Source: Fistulifera solaris
Taxonomy: Eukaryota > Bacillariophyta > Bacillariophyceae > Naviculales > Stauroneidaceae
Direction: 5' to 3'
Length of the DNA stretch: 64,000 bases
Assembly (NCBI GenBank): GCA_030295235.1
Contig: AP026157.1
Location: 186,001-250,000 of the forward strand
Shown piece by piece: positions 45,424 to 54,566 of this stretch. Made by a program: the position numbers and the translations under genes. Below the pieces are notes generated by a model. It did no database searches and was not told the origin of the DNA. It saw only the letters and a program-made list of their open reading frames with translations. The number at the start of each line of letters is the position of its first letter. Position 1 is the stretch's first letter.

Positions 45424-46622
45424 ATGAAAGTATGGTTCTTCTTCACCCTTTGGGGTGCGCTCTCTATTCTTATTCAAGCTAATGAGAATGTCATTCCCGA
45501 TCAATACATAGTTGTCTTGGACGATCATTTCGACACGATTGTCACACGCATACGGCTCTTCTTGGCGAACGAGAAACGACCAAAACTGCTCCGTGAATAT
45601 CGGCGGGGTATCGTCGTTTCGGGATTGTCGGGGAAGTGGCCGAGCGATGGGCTCGAGATCCGGCCGTTCTATCGATTTTTCCGGTAAGTTGTTGTGGTTG
45701 TTGCTGTTGGGTGAATGGATGGGAGAAATAACTCACATTCGAGTAGGACATGAAATTCTTTGCTGCCTCAACGACACAAATCAACCCACCCTCCTGGGGA
45801 TTGGACCGTATTGATCAACCCAGTCGGCGACTGGACTCCAGTTACACGTACGAATGGACGGGACGCGGTGTACAGGTATACGTTTTGGATTCCGGCATTC
45901 AAGCCTCGCACGTGGATTTCCACGACCGCGTCATCTGTGGATTGAGTACGATTCCGGAGGGAGATTCGTGTGTGGATGGCTTTGGTCACGGAACTCATGT
46001 GGCGGGAATCGTGGGTGGAACGCAATACGGTGTCGCCAAAGAAGTGGATTTGGTCAGTGTCCAAGTACTCAATGAAAACGGCGAAGGTTCCTTATCGGGC
46101 ATGCTGCTCGCACTCGATTATGTCATGGACCAAAAAGCGGCATTTCCAGACACACCCATGGTAATCAATTTTTCATTGAGTGGTTCGCACCATCCACTAC
46201 TCGATGAAGCTATTGAACAAGCCGTGCAAGCGAATATAACTGTCGTGGCAGCCGCAGGCAATCACAATCAACCGGCGTGTCAGTATTCACCGGGATCCGC
46301 CGCCAGTGCCATTACGGTCGGAGCCACCAATGAATACGATTATCGTTTGTCCTTTTCGAATTACGGAGCCTGTGTCGATCTTCTTGCCCCGGGTGTTGAC
46401 ATTGTCTCCGCCGATAGTCGATCCGATACCGGAGAACGAACCGAGACGGGCACCAGTCAAGCGGCACCGCACGTCGCCGGCGTGGCGGCGCTGTATCTAC
46501 AAACCCATCCGAAGTGGACACCCGCGACAGTGCGAGAAGCCATACTGGAAAAGGCCGTCGATCGATTACAAGGCGTGAGGGCCGGAAATTCCACGACATT
46601 GATTTTGCAGACACCGCTGTAG
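45424..46622 (+). CDS. Secreted subtilisin-like serine protease (S8, proteinase K type)
   Basis: Exons 45424-45683 and 45747-46622; 63-nt intron GTAAGT...TAG; 378 aa after correction. A signal peptide (about residues 1-19) leads an I9-type propeptide (IPDQYIVVLDD). The mature enzyme begins near SWGLDRIDQP. The catalytic triad is clear: Asp in YVLDSGIQASH, His in GFGHGTHVAGIVGG and Ser in TGTSQAAPHVAG; AAAGNHN holds the oxyanion Asn. The splice is in frame only if the T5 run at 45676-45680 gains one base, giving FYRFFP-DMKFF. The enzyme is probably exported and self-activated by propeptide cleavage. It is divergent from the M43 protease, and the two may be co-regulated. Confidence 0.92.
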
Positions 46623-47057
46623 TTTTGGGAAAAAGATGAAGAAATTATGATGAATATGATTAGACAACTGTACATAGTGAGAATCGATTGTTCACGGAGT
46701 TTGTTTTTTACTTGCATGCGGAAAGAGAAAAGTGAAAACGTGAAGGCCGTAATGGGCAATGAATGGCGTCATGGATCCTGAGTGTCACGTCTGAGTCACG
46801 TTTGAGATTTGAGATGGATCTTGCTCTTGCATCTTGCCGCTACAGTAACCGGTCATCCGGTCATAGGTCTTCCGATTTTGATGTACCTCAATGACTTCTT
46901 CGACTCTACAAGAACAAGTCTTGAAATGTCTCCAAGTACCCCAAATAAGTGAAGGGTCATCGTTCGTTCATTCATCCTCATCTCATTCCAAGCAGAACAA
47001 AGAATATCATTTATTTCACCATTATAGTCGTTCTTTTTTTTCTATTTCTTCATAATC
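46623..47057. other. Intergenic, 435 bp
   Basis: 3' end of the S8 protease gene and promoter of the next plus-strand gene. Short GAGTCACG-type repeats occur near 46780-46810. Nothing else is supported. Confidence 0.4.
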
Positions 47058-47507
47058 ATGCGCCTTTTATCCTTCCTTTCTCTATTCCTTAGCACAAGTA
47101 GGGCACTGGAATGCAACATTTGTGGTTCCGGCAATCGCATGACCGAACAACTCGGTGTTGTAACACTCGAATACGAAGGAGCCCAATACAAACAAAATTG
47201 TGAAAAATGGCAAGACTCTTTGTTGATTTCAGAAGAATGGTGTGAACAATACATGGTCGAATACACGTACGATATTTGCAAATGTGTGTTACCGGACGGC
47301 ACCTTGCTCAAAGACAGCATCGTCTTTCCGACAGCGAGTCCGGCACCGACGTTTGCCGATCCTTTGGACAACAGTCCACCCGGTGGGGATGTGCAGCCGG
47401 TTTCGTTGAATACGACGAACGGTGGAGAAGGATCTTCATCGTGGTCTCGACCACGCGAGTCGGTGGTGTTCGGAATGATGGCCGGGCTAATTTTGACAAT
47501 GGTGTGA
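47058..47507 (+). CDS. Small Cys-rich, probably GPI-anchored surface protein
   Basis: A single exon of 149 aa. A signal peptide of about 16 residues is followed directly by LECNICGSGNRMTE and a Cys-rich module with cysteines at NCEKW, EEWCEQY and DICKCVL. A Pro/Ser/Thr-rich stalk with two NxT glycosylation sites follows. The last 15 residues are hydrophobic (SVVFGMMAGLILTMV) with nothing after them, which fits a GPI-anchor signal. Short proteins opening with this CxxC module are common in diatoms as I know them, but I cannot name a function. No frame break. Confidence 0.72.
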   Translation: MRLLSFLSLFLSTSRALECNICGSGNRMTEQLGVVTLEYEGAQYKQNCEKWQDSLLISEEWCEQYMVEYTYDICKCVLPDGTLLKDSIVFPTASPAPTFADPLDNSPPGGDVQPVSLNTTNGGEGSSSWSRPRESVVFGMMAGLILTMV

Positions 47508-47900
47508 GAATTAAACTAAGATTGAATATTACCCTGAGAGCATGATCTTATCCAAGAGAATCTTTTAAAAAGAAAGAAAAAATAGGATCAATTTTAATAA
47601 ATGTTGTTATAATGGCTACATCATTGTAGAATAGGTACTTTCAGGTTCGTTTTTTCAATGATTCTTTCTTATGTGACGAGTCCGCCATGCCCGAATCGAA
47701 GAACAAGACGCAAGTGATCCCTTCTTGCTGTATATACTCAATTTTCAGACACAACACTCCGTAATGGTGAGTTCGGGGGCAACTTCTGGTCAATAGCTGT
47801 CGCAAAAAAGAGCCTCCGTGAAGGCTATATCAGGACTCCCGCGAGACTCCCCGATGGACAACTACTGGAGTGTCTTCTGTCTTTGAAACGCATTTTTATT
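47508..47900. other. Convergent 3' region, 393 bp
   Basis: 3' ends of the GPI-type gene (plus) and the WD40 gene (minus). A T/A-rich stretch with AATAAATG-like text lies near 47595. No gene seen. Confidence 0.35.
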
Positions 47901-48767
47901 TCAATTGGACGACGAGTCAAACGACAATTTATGCACCATCACCGGCCCCGGTTCCAAACTCACACACGCCAAGAGTGGACCATGGAAAGCGACTTCTTCC
48001 GCAGGTTTGCTGGGTACCGTGCCGACGAGTTGCGTTCCTTGGAACACATCGATACCGGGATCCGGTCCCGCCACCGCGATGTGGCCGTTCGAGCCGGCAA
48101 TGGACGAAATGTACTTGGTGCGTCGGGGCGGTTGTTGTTGCGGTGTGGCACTTTGGATGCAAGTCATGGTGGGGGCGTCCCAAAACAGCACCGTCGTATC
48201 GGCTCCTCCCGTCACGAAATGATCCTGGGTCGCATACGCCGCATAAATCCCTCCCGTATGCGCCGCCAGTTGCCACACTTTGTCAAAGGATGGTGTATTC
48301 CAGACGTGCAACGTGCCTCGATCGTCGCCCATGATCAAATAATTTTCATGCCACACCACACATTCGGCACCTTGATCGGGTATTTGTAAGACTGGCGAAG
48401 ATCCCTTCCGGGTATCATACACTTGCAGTTGACGAGAGCGATCCGTCACGGCCAAATACGTGTCGTGCCATTCCATCGACCGGGCCGGTGTGGGGATGGG
48501 CAGTTCCGCTGTCGGTGTCGCCGGAGTCCGGACATCCCACAATTGCAGAGACGCGGAGGCGGTGGCCAATTGAGAAAATGACGGAGAAAAACGGACTTTC
48601 CGAACGGGTGCCGCACACGACAGGGTCGTTGTTTCGATGCCTTCTGTCGAGAAAAGACGCGTTTTACTGTCGTGACATCCGATGGCCCACTGTTTCTCGC
48701 AAGAGTAATCGATGCTCGAATGCAACAATCGTGCGGAACCCATTTCGGTCGATTGTGTGACTTGCAT
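47901..48767 (-). CDS. WD40-repeat protein
   Basis: ATG 48767 gives 288 aa with no frame break. Repeats show the WD40 pattern: VRKVRFSPSFSQLATASASL then QLWDVRT; SMEWHDTYLAVTDRSRQLQV then YDTRK; AECVVWHENYLIMGDDRGTL then HVWNT; GIYAAYATQDHFVTGGADTT then VLFWDA. At least five blades are visible, and the last (ISSIAGSNGHIAVAGPDPG) is weak. It is probably a seven-bladed propeller used as a protein-binding scaffold. No other domain, signal or membrane span is seen. The frame stays open upstream to 48845 and could have a second Met start or an upstream exon; the chosen ATG opens the protein most simply. I cannot assign it to a named WD40 family. Confidence 0.8.
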   Translation of the reverse strand: MQVTQSTEMGSARLLHSSIDYSCEKQWAIGCHDSKTRLFSTEGIETTTLSCAAPVRKVRFSPSFSQLATASASLQLWDVRTPATPTAELPIPTPARSMEWHDTYLAVTDRSRQLQVYDTRKGSSPVLQIPDQGAECVVWHENYLIMGDDRGTLHVWNTPSFDKVWQLAAHTGGIYAAYATQDHFVTGGADTTVLFWDAPTMTCIQSATPQQQPPRRTKYISSIAGSNGHIAVAGPDPGIDVFQGTQLVGTVPSKPAEEVAFHGPLLACVSLEPGPVMVHKLSFDSSSN

Positions 48768-49131
48768 GTTAATGGTGAGTAGAGACAGCAGAAGATTCGA
48801 GTGGTCAATTGGCTTACTTATGTGTAAATGAATGAAAATCATCAACCGTGGTATTAGATAATAATGGAGAGGCGGCGCGGAGTCCAGATATGTCCCAAAA
48901 GGGGACGCAAATAATGAACAGTAAAAAATAATGTAGGTCGATTAGAGTACCGGTACGACCGCAACATAATTTGGCATAAATCTTTTTGAAAAGAATTTTT
49001 GCCACCATGACGATGAGGACACGACAACGACGATAAAAAAAAAGTTCCTCGAGTACTAGAGAGAAAGAGACCCTGTGTAGACAACAGTCAACGCTTTCTT
49101 TGACTAACAGTACCACCGCTCGCTACAAAAT
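48768..49131. other. Divergent intergenic region, 364 bp
   Basis: Promoters of the WD40 gene (minus) and the metacaspase gene (plus). It holds the palindrome GTACCGGTAC at 48947-48956. No gene supported. Confidence 0.45.
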
Positions 49132-50462
49132 ATGAGAGGCAATCCAACGATCAGTGATCGAGAATTCGATCAACGCGTCAAACAAGTCATTCGGAGTCAT
49201 TTTCACATGATTTCCAGTTCGGCCGATCATCAACAATCGGAAGAAGCTTATCATGCGGGAAAGTTTCAATTACCGAATCCGGCCGGCAAAGCCGGTGGAG
49301 CTTGTACTTCGGCATTTTTACAAGCCATGTATCAACGAGGCGAAGGAGCGAATTGGGTCGAGACCTTACAAGAAATGCACGACATTTTACAAGGAATGGG
49401 ATACGCACAAACCCCACAATTGACGAGCAGTCGACTCATTGATGTCCGGAAACCACTGCAAATTGTTCCAGCAGGGTCCGGACGACGTCGCGCTCTATTA
49501 ATTGGGATCAATTATGTCGGTCAAGAAGGACAACTCACGGCGTGTCACAATGATGTTCACAATATTCGAGAATTTTTGACCGAAGTGTACGGTTTCAAGG
49601 AAAGTGAAATGCTGATACTGATGGACGATGCCCGTCACAATCCTCCAACCCGACGGAATATTGAAGATGCCATGATTCGATTGACCCGTTATTCGCAACC
49701 GAACGATGTGGCCTTTGTCAGTTTCAGTGGGCATGGTGGCAACACGCGAGATACGAGTGGAGATGAAGCGGATGGCATGGACGAAACGTACGTGTTGAAC
49801 AAAGCTTGAAAAGATGTGCATGGTTGTTTCTGTTTCACTGACACAGTCTTCACTTTTTGTTGGCACAGACTGATTCCAGTGGATTTCAGAACGGAAGGAC
49901 ACATAGTGGATGGTAAGTCGACTTGCAGTGAGTCACTCATTGCAAATACAAGGTACGCTCGATAACATCGTTTCATATTTCAATACAAAGACGACATTTT
50001 ACGGTTACTGGTCAAACCCATGATGACCGATGTGCACGTGACGGTCTTGATGGATTGTTGTCACTCGGGGACCGTCTTGGATTTACCCTACAAATTTGGT
50101 GCCAACGATACGCGGGTGCAACGGGAGTCGGGCTTTAATTTGGACCAAGTGCATGAATCGCAGCTGACAGTCGGTAGTTATCATGCTCCCGGAACCGTTC
50201 TCAGTAGTTGGAGTCTGCATGGAGACAAGGAGAAGCCGCCGAAAGAAGAAAAGAAGAGTCCGAAAAAGTCCAAGAAGAAGAAGAAAGCCGCCACTTTCCA
50301 GCCGAAAAGAAGAAGAACAAGGACATGACAAAGGTGGAGGAAAACGAACAGCAGGAGGTCGGACCGAAAATGGTGGGAGGACAAGCAGCACTGCCGGTTC
50401 GTCGCGCCAGTAAGAAGAGTGCAGCGCCCGCACCGGGTGATAAAAAGTGTTCGGTCATGTAG
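49132..50462 (+). CDS. Type III metacaspase with C-terminal CaaX motif
   Basis: Exons 49132-49787, 49869-49912 and 49991-50462; introns of 81 nt (GTACGT...CAG) and 78 nt (GTAAGT...AAG); 390 aa after correction. Residues about 25-110 read like a p10 domain placed first: [22 protein letters not shown], a [12 protein letters not shown] helix and [12 protein letters not shown]. The p20 domain follows: [14 protein letters not shown], catalytic His in VSFSGHGG (near 201), DGMDETLIPVDFR across the first splice, and catalytic Cys in LMDCCHSG (near 257). p10 before p20 is the type III arrangement known from algae with secondary plastids. A Lys-rich tail ends in Cys-Ser-Val-Met, a CaaX prenylation signal. 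The tail needs one base added at A4 50305-50308. Metacaspases are Arg/Lys-specific, often Ca-dependent proteases. Confidence 0.88.
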
Positions 50463-50741
50463 TGTCTAACAAACGATAACATCTCTCATAACATCCAGTT
50501 CGACGATTGCTGTGCAGGTTTACTGAGTGTAAGAGCGCTTTGATCACAGATTAGGGGCTATAAACTAGAGTAAGAGCAGACAGACAGACATTTAGCTGCT
50601 TAGCACATATCAATTTACAAGTCTTAACTAAAAGGAAAGGGCCACCTTTGACACACGATTGACAATAACGTTCGTTCAACAAAAGACCACGAAGGCAAAT
50701 GATAACACACCATTGCCCTCGCTACAACTAAAAATAAGCAA
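50463..50741. other. Convergent 3' region, 279 bp
   Basis: 3' ends of the metacaspase (plus) and DUF6824 (minus) genes. No further feature is visible apart from a CAGACAGACAGACA microsatellite near 50577-50591. Confidence 0.4.
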
Positions 50742-51382
50742 TCAGTAGGATTTCTTTCTGTCGCGGGTATCTCGCATTGTAAACGCGACCTTTTCAAGAG
50801 CGACTTCTTCATCGACGTTGTACCACGTTGTATCTCCTACTCTCCGCTTCAAAAAGCGCCCACCCTTGCAAGCGATTTCATCAATAATTCTCTTTTTGAC
50901 TATCGTTTTCACCTCGCGGTCTCCTGTTTCGTATTCATCCCGATAGGTATCGCAGAGCGCGCGAAGATGAACGTTTCCTGGATGAAATCTTTGAGCATCG
51001 CGACGTCCAAATAACACATCGGCATCTAGAGGGTCTACTATGTCCAAGGGTCTTTGCTTCTTCCGATTGCTATCCCCATCCGAGTCCAGTGGTTGTCCAG
51101 CATTGCCCTGTAGATTGTGCTTTCTCTTTTCGTTTCACCGGCTGCTTGATTTCGAGCTTCCACCGACTCCGTGTACCGCTTTAACACATCTTGAATCAGT
51201 TTTTTGTCTGCATTAGAAGAATCGTCACTAGGTTTCGTCAATGACACTGATAATTCAGGGTTGGAAGATATTACTTCCGCTGCATTTTGTCCTTTCGAAT
51301 TGCTGGCCAGTCCACCGCTCTCATCTTCGAGAGACTTTTTAGCTTCTTCATCGCCAGCCACTTTCCTTGTTTCGTCCTCCAT
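50742..51382 (-). CDS. DUF6824-domain protein
   Basis: ATG 51382 to TGA 50742; 213 aa after correction. The N-terminal half is acidic and Ser/Lys-rich with a short helix (LIQDVLKRYTESVEARNQA). The C-terminal 100 residues are a DUF6824 domain: DADVLFGRRDAQRFHPGNVH, then LRALCDTYRDEYE, KKRIIDEIACKGGRFLKR and WYNVDEEVALEKVAFTMRD. This domain is abundant in diatoms; its function is not established as far as I know, and the basic DNA-like surface often suggested is inference. The frame breaks at 51053-51055 (A3 on the coding strand); one added base gives GRSKRPLDIVDPLDAD. Confidence 0.82.
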
Positions 51383-54300
51383 GTTATCAAGAGACCTCAA
51401 TGTAAAACAGTGGGCGGATTACAAGTGATCGGATTGGTTTATTGGCGTTGGAGAATGCGACTTGCGCTTGCTGTCCTCGCAATCCTCTCTCCTCTCTATG
51501 TATCGTGTCTAACAGCAGCCAGCAGACCCGGCAGACCAGTGAACAGTGAAGAGGCGGCGGACGCTGGCGACTGGTTGTTACGTTGTACCTAGTACGTAGT
51601 ACACCTCTGTCAATTTGTCATCTGTCATGTTTGAGAACAACAGAGTAGGGAAAACGTGCACTGTGTCCTCCACAAAGTACTAAGCTTCCGAAACAACTCC
51701 GTTGAGCATTTGACGTTGGGTCTTCCAAATACAGACTGAACCACGAATTGCGAAAGAGGCTTTTGCACTGTACAACCACTGTGAGTAAGTATTAAAGTTG
51801 AGTATGAAATTCACTGGAACTGTAAAGCCTACACACCTGATAGTCCTTCTTTCTCTGTCCACTATTGCCCCTTAGTGCGAAAGAAGCATCGGTACTGGGC
51901 GGGATCGTCGGACGCGCTTGAATTTTATCTGGCGCAGAATGTGCTCCATGAGTACTGGTACACTATGCTCGACTGTCCACTGTCCATTTGCCACCAAAGC
52001 GAATTGTGAGAATTCGAGGCAAAATTCAAATTCGCCGCTCTTATGTTCACTTACTTATTCCACAGTTCACCGCGAAGATTCATGGATCCTTTGTCCTTTG
52101 TCTTAATCCTGGAATGGAGGGCGACGAGCGACGAGCGACGTATGGCGTATCCCCCTGTAAAGGAATTCTTTCTAGCTAAGAGGGGATCTCTAGAGTCTAG
52201 AGAGAGAGAGGGAGGGAGGGCGATTTTAGAAGGTTAGAAGTTAGAAGGCAAGAGAGAAGCGAGGAAGACGAAGAGCGAAGAGCGAAGGATCGGATCGAAG
52301 GGCGACCAGTAAAAACAGTGATTTGTACTTGGTCCGGGACCGGCAAGTTCAAGTCCAGTCAGGAGTTAAGAGTTAGGGACAACGCCGAACGCTGACACAA
52401 GATACAAGATACTCCGTACAAAATACCTTTTCTCCGCTTTTCGGCGGACGTGGTGACATGGATTTATTCGCTCGCGCGGGACCGTTTCAAGTACCGGTTC
52501 GGCTAAGTGTAGGTCGGATGATGCCGAATGCCGCATGCCGATACGTCCAGTCCTCCAGTCCAGGTCGACAAGGTAATGTCGCTTCGCGGAAAGATCGGAG
52601 AATGAGCGCCGTTTTCCGTTATAGCTTTTGCCACCAAACATCTCCTTCCAGGTTTCGGAATAGCATCACGTCATCGGAAGATGCTGGCTTGCAGCCATAC
52701 CAGGTAGGAAGTCGAAGTTCCTATTCCGCAGCAAAAGTGATCACAGTTTTCAGCATCTCGGTCACAAGCGGCCGTACCGGTACCATCCTTTCACTCGATC
52801 TTGAAGTAAAAATTCGGTCACCGCAGTGTTTTAGGTTGGCCGAGGCAATCGAAGCGACTCAAGAGAGAAAACGCCTCGAGATTCTTTGTTCATAATCAAA
52901 AAAAGTCGAACCCCTCTGCTCCATTCCGGGTCTGCTGAAAAGAGCCCGTTGATTCACCCACTCCGTCTCACCACAGCTCCGCTCTGTCACGAGAATAGGC
53001 CCGCCACGAACACAGAATTCCTTTGTAGCCCTTGAAGGATGCTTTTCTGTGCTCGTGCATTGACTAGGTTGACTCGTCTCCAACACTTTTGCATAAAACC
53101 AATCCACGGAGCCGAATGCTTCAAACGCTGATGCGGGGTCCTGTCAACCGCAAAAGGCAAGTGTCGTCACGCGAAGCTTACTAGCTTGGCGGTCGGTTCC
53201 ATCAGCTTTCGGCCGTCGGATTTGCTGTGAAACACGCACAACTTTCAACATTGAAAGGCCGCATTTCGACATTACTGACAATCCATCGCACTGAAACGAG
53301 TTCAAGTCGGTTGAGTTGGAAGGAAAGATGTTTCTTCTCGTAAAAAGACATAGCCAGAGGCTCGAAACTAACGGAGCGAAAAGGGAGGATAGCTTTCCAT
53401 AACGGGGATTTCGTTCAATGGTATCGCAACTCTCATACATCTCTATCGGCAGTTGCGCAGACATGTTCGACTTTTCGCCAAACTTCAGTGTGCACTGTAG
53501 CATGATTTAAAGGAGCCTTTGAGTGGTGGCACAGAAAAGTCATGGACTATTCTCATGAACAAGGCAGGGGTGACCATGCACTTGTGCCGCGTCGTGCACT
53601 CCGCCATTCCTTGCGAGCTTCTCCTTTCCTAGGCACATTCTCGAGTCCTTCAGTCACTTGGTCTGCTCGCATGCCGCTCGAACCGTAAATTGGTGAATCC
53701 TGCGGCGATTCACTGTTGTAATTCAAGCTCTTTGTCGCCGCAGTGAGCTTTGGGTATAATGTGTGAACCGTTTCTTTGTCAAAGGGTGTAGCCACTCGAG
53801 ACATTTGCCAGCTCGCAAGCTGATGAGCGTGTCGACAAGGAGAGAGTGCAAGGGATCAAAGCGAGTCTAGAATGTTGTTGAACTCCAAGAGACCACCGAT
53901 CAAAGCCCCACTCGTCGACGAGCGCTTCGGTGTTCACTTTTTGTTCGGGACACCAAAGGAACTCAGCAATAGTCTTTTGAACTGCATCTAATCGCCATTA
54001 TGACTCCTCTTGCGTTGTATTTATTTACCCGCCGGAATAAAGATGCGCTTTTGTTCAGTGCGTCGGCTCATCGCATGTTTCGTCATTCTAGAACATGACG
54101 TCATCTCATCCCTTGTACTGTACGGTTTTTGTTTTGCGTACCAGGTACTCCGTACGTCATAGTCGCAGCGCACCGGTTCTCCTTGATAAAGGTTTTCATT
54201 ACCGTACCGACTTAAGCTTCAGAACTTCGCCTTCTCTTGACGCGCGCGCGTGACACTCACGTCAATCCGCACTACTATAAAAAAGTTCGGGCGGTTTCGC

Positions 54301-54566
54301 ATTCTATTGCAAAGGAACGCAGAGAGGAAGTCGAAAGGCAAGCAAGCTGTCATTTGAATGAAGGATTAATATATTTCAATAAACTCTGAAAAGCGATTCA
54401 TTTTGTGCTATCGAAACCTTTCTCGAGGAGAGAGCGCGCCTTCTTTAATAGATATATTTCCTGACGCTGCGGCTGTTCTTTCAAACATCATCTAGAGAGG
54501 AAAGAGCTTCTTTCGTGTGCGATTACGCAATTCGCCTTTCACCTATTTATTTAACAACATACCACA
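51383..54566. other. Gene-poor region, about 3.2 kb
   Basis: Left end: promoter of the DUF6824 gene. A purine-rich low-complexity stretch (GAGAGAGAGGGAGGG and AGAAGGTTAGAAG types) lies at 52195-52290. The palindrome GTACCGGTAC is at 52774-52783. Possible eroded coding sequence lies at 52859-53804 on the minus strand. A CTATAAAAAAG TATA-like box is at about 54275, roughly 290 bases before the Miro ATG. No RNA gene or intact mobile element recognised. Confidence 0.45.
52859..53804 (-). pseudogene. Possible eroded or mis-sequenced coding region
   Basis: Three minus-strand open frames follow one another: 53804-53553, 53503-53144 and 53107-52859. The last continues upstream of its first Met (ASAFEAFGSVDWFYAKVL) to the stop that ends the middle frame. 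The residue make-up is protein-like, with TPFDKETVHTLYPKLTAATK in the first and FCVRGGPILVTERSCGETEW in the last. I recognise no domain and no clean splice sites joining them. It may be a decayed gene, a gene with further frame breaks, or chance. Confidence 0.25.

Noticed and set aside
52458-52895. 145-codon plus-strand open frame
   Set aside because: Composition is irregular and no domain or splice context supports it.
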